A stretch of 30,618 nucleotides of DNA from Purshia tridentata. Its lineage: Eukaryota > Streptophyta > Magnoliopsida > Rosales > Rosaceae. The DNA lies in the NCBI GenBank assembly GCA_003254885.1, contig QANT01002977.1, positions 1 to 30,618 on the forward strand. Direction: 5' to 3'. Within the stretch, counting starts at the first letter, position 1. Every line of letters begins with the position of its first letter. The notes below the pieces were generated by a model, which saw only the letters and a program-made list of their open reading frames with translations, was not told the origin of the DNA and searched no databases. A program made the translations under genes and the position numbers. Positions 22,427 to 30,618 of the stretch are shown piece by piece.

Positions 22427-25400
22427 TCACAAACTAATGACTCTCGATTGAAGCTCCAAGACTTCTTGCAAACACTCGCCTCCGCACACCTGATGCTTTC
22501 CCTGCAAGTAAAGGTCAGTCATATTATTCAAGCATTTAATTTAAATTTTTTTTTAAATACTACCTTATTCAAGCAATAATGACAGAGAAACATTATCATT
22601 GGATGAAATATTTATCATTAAAAAGGAAAGAAAAGAAAGTACTTTCTGCAATTAAAATGTGCAAACTCACTATCAGTACAAATAATATGGGTAAAATATC
22701 ATTAGCACTCCTTAATTGGCTTTTTTTCCTCCAAAATATATATTTCATAATTTTCCTACAGTCGCAGAATGGCTCTCACCTTTCACACTTTTCACAAAAA
22801 ATAAAAAATATAAAAGCATTTTACTTAATTCACCTGTCAATAGTCTTGCATGGCCCTAACATTGCCTTTTTCTTTTGTTAGCTTTAGATGGCAGTGCCCC
22901 ATCAGGGGCAGTCATGGGGCAGTTTTTTTAATATTATTATCTCAAGCATGTCTTTTTAGATGATTTTATAAGAAAATAAAACTGTGATTAACTTTTCTAA
23001 TAGTAGGTTGGGGATAAAAATAGCACCCACTCTAAGTTAATTCATCTATGATAGTCTACTATACAATTTTGGTTGTCCATATAGAGAAACATATGGTAGT
23101 CGTAGGATAATTTGCAACAGATTTTAACAAATTCTACATACCGACTAGTCTTCATACTACTATCCCAAAGAAAACATTTATAGCTCAATGCTATATCAGT
23201 TCTACTTTATCTTCCTGACAAAATTATAATGGAATATTAATATACTATTAAGCAGCAAATAAAATATGAAGAAAAAATGGAATGCAAAAAAGAACCAAAG
23301 AAGGTTTCCTGAGAGCAAGGGGCCTCAAATAAACATACCATGTGTTCTCCTGACTTTGTTTCATGAAGAGATCGCTCCACTGCACCATCCCCACTAAGAA
23401 TTTTTGCCCCACGACCTGGAGTGTCATCTGACCCAACAGCTTCTTCATCAACCAAAACTGTGTATACACTACTGCTTTCTGTCTTGATACTGCTTTCTAT
23501 CTTGATGTCTGGAACCTATGCACATCAATAATATCTAGTGTCATAGAGCCAAATACCGAAATACACCAGGAAATGGACCAAGATTATAATTTACAGGGTT
23601 TTTTATCTTTAGTTTTTTTTTTTCCATGTTTTATTCGGTGTAAATAAAAGTGACCAATTTCATTGAATGGCTAGGCAACATCAACTGGAGTTGCTAATTT
23701 CATTAGTATGCAAGGAATACACAGATCAACTGCTCCCTTCTGTGGTTGAAAAAACAGTGTTCCTGTATGATAAACTATTCCCAGTGTAACTGACAAGATC
23801 CTCAGACAGCAACAAATAGAGGAGTCAGTTAAATCATGTTAGCATCATAATGACTATGACAGATATGAGGTTCCATATATACCTCAAACATTGCTTCTGT
23901 AAGAATATTTTCCAATATTGCTCTCAAACCTCGAGCACCAGTGTTCTTATTCATTGCCTTCTTCGCAATCAATCTCAATGCATCATCAGTAAAATGTAAT
24001 TTGACCTGAGATGTCGTAAAATTAGAAGTTAAATAAATATCTATCAAGTCTATGAAACTAATGAAAGGTATGGAAGAAAAGAAATAAATTTTTGCGACTG
24101 CAACATGCAACGGATCAAAAGCTTACATTGTTCATGCTGAACATCTTCTTGTACTGTTTACCAAGAGCATTTTTGGGTTCTGTGAGGACCTAATTTACAA
24201 GATAAAACGTAGAAATCTATCAATGTCTTACCAATGAGAAAAATTTAAAAATAAAGAGTCAAACAAACTAAAAAGTTTTTAATTCTATTATCAAGACGTG
24301 ATTAAGCATAACCAAGAAAGAACTTCTAATATTTTTTTTTTATAATGGGAAATGAGATACTTGTATTAATAAGGAAAAGATAGCACAATTAGTGGACCAG
24401 CAGTCCACAAAAGAAATTACCCTCATTCTACAAAAACAGAACACAGAGAAAAATAGTTTTAATAACTTAATAAAAAGTAAATTCTAATATAACTTACAAA
24501 ATATTTCTAATATCAAGTTTTATTGCTTTATGTTTAAGAAGTGAGTAAGCATCATATTCAGTACTTACACTACATCACACAGTGCACAATAATCTAGAGA
24601 TTGAGTAAACCTATGTGTTTCACAGTTCCACTAAATAAAAACCACAAAACAACAGGGAAATCTTTGATTAGATAAAATTATAGAAAGAGACAACACACCT
24701 GAATAAGTTGGTCCTCATTTAAAGATGACAAACTAACTAAAATAGGAAAGCGTCCAACAAATTCAGGGATCAGGCCATACGCAATAAGATCACCACTTTC
24801 TACCTACAAGTAGGTTAGAAACTTTAAGGGCAAGTTGTTCAAAAGATTATGACACTCATTTTGTATGAGAGGAAAGGACGAAAGAAGAGTTGAGAAAATC
24901 TCAAGTCAAGAAACTGATAAAGGAACAGACATAAAATAATAATGCAATGTATTCTTTGACTGTATTGAGTTTTGATTCTCACAGATTCCAACAATGATGA
25001 TGTCTCCATGGCATCAATCAATCCACTGGTCCTCATGTTTGCACGAACTGGTGCTCCAAAGCCAATGGAAGAATCTTGGAGTCTGGGAAAAGAATGCACT
25101 TAAACGTTTCAAACTCCTTTCACACTAGAAACACATACACGCACTTATTTGAAAAAAAAAAAAAAAGCTTTGGAATTGCCACAAAAATTATACAGATTCC
25201 AAAATCAATCTATTTAAACCATGATCATGTACAATGATAATGACTTTCATACATCTCTAGGAGAGTGCATTACCTTTCTGAAATGGTCTTCTCCAAACCA
25301 ACAAATGCCCCACCACATATAAAAAGGATATTTTTCGTGTCCATCTGCCATGAACCACAGTAAAGTAATTAGATGCATCAGAAAGTAATGCTGACATTTT

Positions 25401-28400
25401 ACCAAACACTGATCCTTACTCAATAGGGCAAATAAAAGAGGAGAACAAGGACAGCTGACTACTGCTAAAAGTCAGACTTCGAGTAAAAATTGTATGAATA
25501 ATATTCAAAAAGTTAATGAATATATTTAGCTGTTTCACATTCACAGCCCATTTTTCCAGATAAAAATCTTGATGGACATAAAGAAATTCCTTAAAGTCGA
25601 AATTTTTAGGGTGTATAGAAAAGTTGAACACCAGTAAAATAAAATCATTTTAACCATAGTAGAAATGAGTAGTGAGCCAGCCTGTTCATATGATTTTTAT
25701 TTTCATAATATAACCATGAATGATAGTTTGTTACGAACCCATCCCCATACAAGCAATAATTGTGCTTCTGCACAAAAGAAAGCACCTGGCATGAGGCCTA
25801 ATGCCTCAAGCAATATAAGTTAGTACGATATGATGGCACATTTTGACTCCCCTGAAAGAAATGCCTCAAAAATGAAGAGGGAGAATAAATGAACAGGATA
25901 ATTTAAGGTCCAATATACCTGAATATTATCACCACGAGGATGCTTCCGACCTCCTTTATCAGGAACATTAACTACCTGAGGGATCAAAGAAAAAGACATT
26001 TACTCTTATTTAATTAAATGAGGAATTGTAGATCATACGAAAGCACCAGAACTGATGCTTGTTAATCATTTTGAAGATGTGAAACACTATCATATAAGTA
26101 CCCCACAGATATTGGTAAAGGCATTATTATCATAATTCTCATGGATTTTTTGCAGGATTCATTATATAATTTTACCTAAAGCATACATCATGCATGCAAA
26201 AACGTGTTCCAATGCCATGCCATCAAATTAATGGATGTGGTTTTATTATAGTTAAAGCCACACAGACATCCGCATTAAATTAGATGGCTCGAGGTCCATT
26301 AAACAACAGATGCCCAAGTTCATTGCAGAGAAGGCTTTAGAACTACATCAAAAACTGAAAATCAAGTATAAATATGGCACAAGTAATAGTTTAGGTATTA
26401 CTACTACCACAAAATTTTACCACGCTAGAAATATACAAAAAAGAAAAAAAAAATGGCACGCCGGAAATCTTCAAATTTCGAATTTTTAATTAAAAATAAA
26501 AGTAGGAGGTATCGGCTCTACTATGGTGTTCTAAAAATAATCGTTTTCTAAAAACTATTAAAAAAAGAAAATGTTAACTTCTAGATTTATGGCAGTTATT
26601 GCTGAACTCAAATTAAGAGGAATGAGAATATTTGATGTTCATAAACCAGTGCCCAACCAAATTCAAGACTGTCAGAGAAACATCGGATCAAAAATTTATC
26701 GAAAGAATGAAATCCTAAAAAAATTCACAACCAAAAAACATTAGAAATAAATGTCTCCAATATGAACAGGCTAACAGGCATTGAACTTGCAACCCCTTCT
26801 TGTTTATGATCTTCATAAGTGACATATAACTAGTGGAACAGGGACATATTGACAGATTAACTTAAAGTTTGTTTACTTACATCCTATCAAAAAGTTGGTT
26901 TACTTACGGTTCCTTCCAACATTTTCAGCAATGCCTGTTGAACACCCTCTCCAGTTACATCTCTGCCAACATCTAAGCCGTCAGCCTGCAAAATAGAACC
27001 TGCATCATTATAAATGAGGGCTAAAATCATCTGATTTCAATCCATATAATTATTACAAGACCTTCTTCGTTATCTTATCAACTTCATCAATGTAGACAAT
27101 CCCTTTCTGAGCTGCTTCCACATCAAACTCAGCTTCCTAAATAAATTGGAATAATCAGAATGTATTTATGTTAGATGGCTTAATGGCACAGACATGCATG
27201 AAGAAGTAAATATTTGCAATGCTTGTACAAGCCATACCAAAAGCAGTCTATACAATATTGATTCTACATCTTCTCCAACATAACCTGCCTGCATAGCGAT
27301 AGAGATCAGTTGAACTATTAGTTAATCTGGACAAGAAACAGAAACCATCTCTTATTGAACACAATAATTACCATAACCCTTATCGACCACATTAATATGA
27401 CATGGAAAATTCAGGAAATTAAATCATGACAAAAAGGGAACCAGTGTGATAAATAGAACTACGCCCCAATTTCTTTCTCCTGTCTTATTACTAACAATGT
27501 TTTTGTCTTTTTTCTTCCTTTTTTTCCCTCCTTGTTAACTTCACATCTGTCTTGTTACTTGTTAGTTATTACGATTGGGGCAAACAAAGAAAGGAAACTT
27601 CAAGTCATGTAATATCAATCCCACAAGAGGATAATTTTAAATTTTAATATTTTTTTTCTGAATGACAATGAGAACAGTCATCTTTTCCCAAAATGCATAA
27701 GAACATTATTACATGCACGCACACTTGCAAACTTAGAAGGCCTTAATCACTTTGACTAGGGTGACAAATTTACTTCATGGACAGGAGACAGAGTGTTGTG
27801 TTTGGCTCGTCGGATTGGCTAGAAGAAGAGGGTTTTTCTTCAGAGCAGTGGCCAACCGGTCACTAGCTTTGGCCGACCGGTTGGCAAGAGGCAGAGAGCT
27901 TGGGTCATGTTTCAATAAGTTGGCCGACCGGTCATGGGATATGGCCGACCAGTCACCCATGACCAGCGAGCTTTAGTAGGTTTTCTGGGGCAGTTTTGGC
28001 TTTCCTCAGTGAGTACGGATATTGAAGGACAAAAGAAAACTTGCGCAAACCTTCCTAGTCTGGGAAGGAGTTCTATGTGTGTCTTCATGCAAAAGAATAG
28101 AATTAGCTATAAGGCCTTAACTAATTCTATTAGAATTAGGATTCCTATTGTAAGTGGTAAAACCTATGCTTATAAATAGGTTACTACAGCCTCATGAGTA
28201 AGTTTAATACCTAGATATAAGTGTGAGACTAGAGAGAGAAGAGTGCGGCTACACTTGGGAATTAGGATTAGGGTTTCAACAAGTTCTTGTAATCTTTTCT
28301 TTACATAGTGAAGCTGTGATTCTTTACGGATCACATGGGGACGTAGGCAAAGTTCGCCGAACCTCAAGAACAAATCTCAGTGTCTTTGCTCTGTGTTTGC

Positions 28401-30321
28401 TGTGTTTGTTTGCTAATTGAGATAACTCTAGGATACATCTAAGACAAGGTCACAGGGGTGTTAATTCACAACACAAAGAGGAACCGGAGCAGGGAGTGAG
28501 AAGTGGGAGGAAGAAAGGGAGAGAGAGAGAGAGAAGCATAACAGAGGCATATGTGATTTGATGTAGAGTAACATAAGCACTGATCTGACAACAGTTGGTA
28601 GCATTCTTTAAGCAGAGGATCCACTAGGAACATAAATCTGCTCTACTTTACATCATAAGATTTGAACCTAAAACCTCTACCACCTATCCAACCCCACCTG
28701 TGGGCTAGAACCTGCTCCAGTTACAATTGTCAGCATTTATGTGATATACATGTCACCAAATCTATATCAGTGTTTTGCCATATGACATATCCTCATTTGT
28801 ATATTTTATTACTCAAAACACTGTTTCCACCATCACTGATTAATATGAAGTAATCTGATTTTGCACAGGAAGTAGGAAAATTTTCTCCAACAAAATCAGT
28901 GTGTAAAATAAATTTACAATGATACAAGACTCCCGAAATAATTAAAAGGCTGCTTTTTTAGACTATGACATTTGAAACAATAATATGCCAAGAACATGAT
29001 GTGTGAAACTAGACTGAGAAATGCACTTGCCTGTGTTAATGTTGTTGCATCTGCAATGGCAAAAGGCACATTCACAACACGAGCTAGTGTTTTTGCAAGT
29101 AACGTCTTCCCTATCCTTGGTCAAAGTGAAAAGTGATAAATGAGGACAACAATCTTTGTAAGTTGGGGGATCTCAGAAAAACAAGCCACAAGCACACACA
29201 TAAGTAAGAATGCTAATCCTACCTGAACCAGTAGGTCCCATAAATAATACATTGCTCTTCTCCAATTCCACAGAGTCACTATAAACACTTTGAAGTTTAT
29301 AATCAACTGATTCTACACCAGACCTGGTGTTCGGTTCTCGCAAAGTCAGTTAATAAAGCAACATCAAAAGGGCATCCATCTCAACTATAAAAGTATCCAA
29401 ACCACACCTCCATTGCTTATAAACACAGACATTGGTGAGAAAAACAGAAGACTTTCAGCAAGAACCGTTACTTTTTGAAAGTAAGTACTAAACACCTACA
29501 CCTCAACTGAAACAACTGCTATGAACTATGAACTAACCTCGTCTCCTCGGACGCGTGATGTATCCTTTTGTAGTGGTTGTAAACTGCAACGGAAAGCACC
29601 TGTCACAAGAACATATATGGCAAACAAGCAGTAGGAATTGTGTCACACAATCTATGTAAAACAAAAATATAAGAAAATGGAAGAGAAAAACTCTCTTGAT
29701 GACAAGGAAATCAGAATCTTAAAAACTAATAATTCACCGAATAGTCAAAAGCCAAACCTTTTTTGCTCTTTCTTGGCCAACAACAAAGTCGTCAAGCGCC
29801 TTACAAATCTCCTTCGGGGTCGGCAAGTCCCTGGCCGCCGGCGAGGGGGACGTTTCAACAGCGCAGTGCTCTGGTGCTCCATCTTTCTCGGAATTTCCAT
29901 CGGCGTCCTTAGCCCCCTTAAGCCTACCAATTTCGATGAAGCTACCATGCAAAGGGACCAACTTGAAGGGCCTGAAATAGAAGGCGGTCTTGCAATTGGG
30001 GCAGAGATTGACGGCCTGGTAGAGCCCGACCTCCCGGCCCGTAATGGAGAGCGGTCGGGTCGAGAATAGAACCGGCATTTGTTTGGAGCATCGGGGACAG
30101 TTGACGTCAGCCCTGATGTGGTCATACTCTCCGGTGGGGCCCTCCGATTTGTGGCGGCGCTGCTGGGAGGGTAGTGCAACTCCCCTGGGGAGTGCGTGGG
30201 GTTTGTAGACAGAGACTGCGGTGTTGGTGGTGGTGGTGGTGGTGGCAGCTGCGGCGGCGATTATTCGTTTGAGGGAGGAATAGGATCTTCTGCTGCTGCT
30301 AAATCTGAGAGTTTGAAACAT
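22427..30321 (-). CDS. CLPX: Mitochondrial ClpX, ATP-dependent unfoldase subunit of Clp protease
   Basis: Fifteen coding exons on the minus strand: 30321-29758, 29599-29538, 29323-29223, 29110-29031, 27288-27238, 27136-27062, 26985-26908, 25975-25919, 25344-25274, 25082-24983, 24803-24699, 24189-24127, 24005-23883, 23515-23339, 22501-22427. They join in frame to 593 aa, near the plant CLPX norm. ClpX is a AAA+ hexamer that unfolds substrates and feeds ClpP in the mitochondrial matrix. Seen here: an Arg/Ser-rich targeting peptide, a C4 zinc domain (C75/C78, C107/C110), Walker A GPTGSGKT (238-245), pore loop GYVG (271-274), Walker B IVYIDE (299-304), RKH loop (347-349), the IGF loop that docks on ClpP (386-388), arginine finger R431 in PEFVGRFP, and sensor-2 R494 in GARGLR. 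All catalytic parts are intact. Every intron is GT-AG except intron 4 (GC-AG). The last exon encodes an unusual C-tail and is the least certain part. The ATG at 30321 is the first in-frame ATG. Confidence 0.94.
24325..24440. other. Possible retroposon scrap in ClpX intron 11
   Basis: A T-rich run followed by AATGGGAAATGAGATACTTG and further sequence that does not look like ordinary intron. It may be the tail of a decayed non-LTR element inserted in reverse. Support is weak. Confidence 0.2.
27794..28473 (+). mobile_element. Solo LTR, Copia-like, antisense in ClpX intron 4
   Basis: A 680-bp stretch bounded by TGTTGTG and CACAACA (perfect 7-bp inverted ends starting TG and ending CA). It is flanked by CAGAG and CAAAG, a 5-bp target duplication with one mismatch. 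It has a TATA box (TATAAATAG, 28171-28179) and a region of the GGGGACGTAGGC...GCCGAACC type (about 28336-28362) known from plant Copia LTRs. No primer binding site follows the right end and there is no internal region, so it is a solo LTR left by recombination. Open frames inside it are incidental. Confidence 0.75.
27849..27953 (+). repeat. Four TGGCCGACCGGT subrepeats in the LTR
   Basis: Copies start at 27849, 27870, 27921 and 27942, so they form two pairs each with a 21-bp step. The outer two have single changes (CCAACCGG; GACCAGT). They lie in the part of the LTR upstream of its TATA box, where enhancer-like repeats of retrotransposons are found. Confidence 0.65.
28517..28533. repeat. (GA)n microsatellite next to the solo LTR
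   Basis: A short GA run about 45 bp beyond the LTR end, within ClpX intron 4. Confidence 0.5.
30226..30245 (-). repeat. Trinucleotide repeat encoding poly-Thr in the ClpX presequence
   Basis: A GGT run on the plus strand reads as ACC (Thr) codons on the minus strand (residues 27-32). It follows an Ala run at 22-26. It sits in the targeting peptide, where length variation is likely to be tolerated. Confidence 0.7.
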
Positions 30322-30371
30322 GTTTCTTTCGAATTTCGAAGGGGAAAGGGAAGCAGATGGAGACGGGTCAT
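30261..30371 (-). CDS. Upstream ORF overlapping the ClpX start codon
   Basis: An ATG at 30371-30369 opens a 36-codon frame that runs past the ClpX ATG (30321) in a different frame and stops at 30261. Its start context is poor (T at -3, A at +4) while the ClpX ATG has A at -3. If the transcript starts upstream of 30371, leaky scanning would be needed to reach ClpX. The peptide is unlike known proteins. Whether it lies in the mRNA is not known. Confidence 0.35.
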   Translation of the reverse strand: MTRLHLLPFPLRNSKETCFKLSDLAAAEDPIPPSNE

Positions 30372-30489
30372 CGAAGAATTGCAGCACCTCCGACAGTAGC
30401 AGCCAAATGGACTGTTCGAGTTCAGTTTTAATTCTTTTTCAGGCAAAATAAATAAATAATTCGGTATGTAGTGTGTGTGGGCCGTGCCA

Positions 30490-30618
30490 AGGAGTTAAAT
30501 TTCGGTTTTGTGGAAATTTTCGATGGAAATTTCGACGAAAATTTTGGAAAATTTTAAATTTCGACAGAAATTAAATGGAAATAACGGAAATTACTAGTAA
30601 AATATGGAAATTTTGAAT
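30490..30618. repeat. Cluster of GGAAATTT-type words upstream of ClpX
   Basis: About eight variants of GGAAATTT/GAAATTTCG occur in roughly 120 bp, many next to CG, and the pattern runs off the end of the window. It looks like the edge of a short-unit tandem array or the subterminal part of a transposon. It lies about 170 bp upstream of the ClpX start codon. Confidence 0.5.

Larger units (their letters stand above)
27289..29030 (-). other. GC-AG intron 4 of ClpX
   Basis: A 1742-bp intron, the longest in the gene. The donor is CAG|GCAAGT at 29030 (minus strand) and the acceptor ends GCAG at 27289. The exons on either side encode ...TLTQ and AGYVGED, contiguous in ClpX proteins, so the boundary is fixed. 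No nearby GT keeps the frame. It carries a solo LTR. Confidence 0.88.

Noticed and set aside
27752..28420. Several overlapping open frames on both strands
   Set aside because: They lie mostly in the solo LTR, which is non-coding; frames on both strands reflect its higher GC content.
30322..30387. Longer ClpX N-terminus starting at 30387
   Set aside because: The first codon at 30387 is GTG, not ATG, and the 22-residue extension is acidic, unlike a mitochondrial presequence. The ATG at 30321 opens an Arg/Ser-rich targeting peptide.
1..30618. CRISPR array, operon, prophage or defence island
   Set aside because: Intron-rich plant genes and plant transposons throughout; no spaced direct repeats or bacterial gene organisation.

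Overview
This is nuclear DNA of a flowering plant, most likely a eudicot. Three protein genes are split by many AT-rich GT-AG introns. Their products match plant families: an NPF4-type transporter, the Tudor-domain splicing factor SPF30, and mitochondrial ClpX. The spaces between genes are AT-rich and hold CT/GA microsatellites and decayed plant transposons. The species cannot be named from the sequence alone.

Layout. Positions 1-7700 are gene-poor. They contain two copies of a miniature LTR retroelement (TRIM) in opposite orientation, one of them nested in a long-TIR DNA element. They also contain a tRNA-derived SINE-like remnant, a MITE-like inverted repeat, a CACTA-type transposon end and two single-N assembly joins in simple repeats. 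Positions 7818-11571 (+) encode a complete five-exon NPF transporter of 625 aa, closest to the NPF4.3/NPF4.4 type, with a G-box and a TATA box upstream. Positions 13428-20056 (-) encode a complete eight-exon SPF30/SMNDC1-like splicing factor of 305 aa, tail-to-tail with the transporter. Positions 22427-30321 (-) encode a complete fifteen-exon mitochondrial ClpX ATPase of 593 aa, in tandem with SPF30. Its fourth intron has a non-canonical GC donor and carries a solo Copia-type LTR in antisense orientation.

The three genes have unrelated jobs: membrane transport or sensing, pre-mRNA splicing, and mitochondrial protein unfolding. Nothing suggests a cluster, operon or defence island. I found no evidence of a new biological system. 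The points most worth checking are lost transport residues in the NPF protein (including a Leu at the site equivalent to NRT1.1 Pro492), the GC-AG intron with its solo LTR, an overlapping upstream ORF at the ClpX start, the TRIM family copies, and a 21-bp-periodic telo-box triplet in SPF30 intron 1. All exon boundaries were worked out by hand from splice consensus and reading frame; no alignment or transcript data were available.
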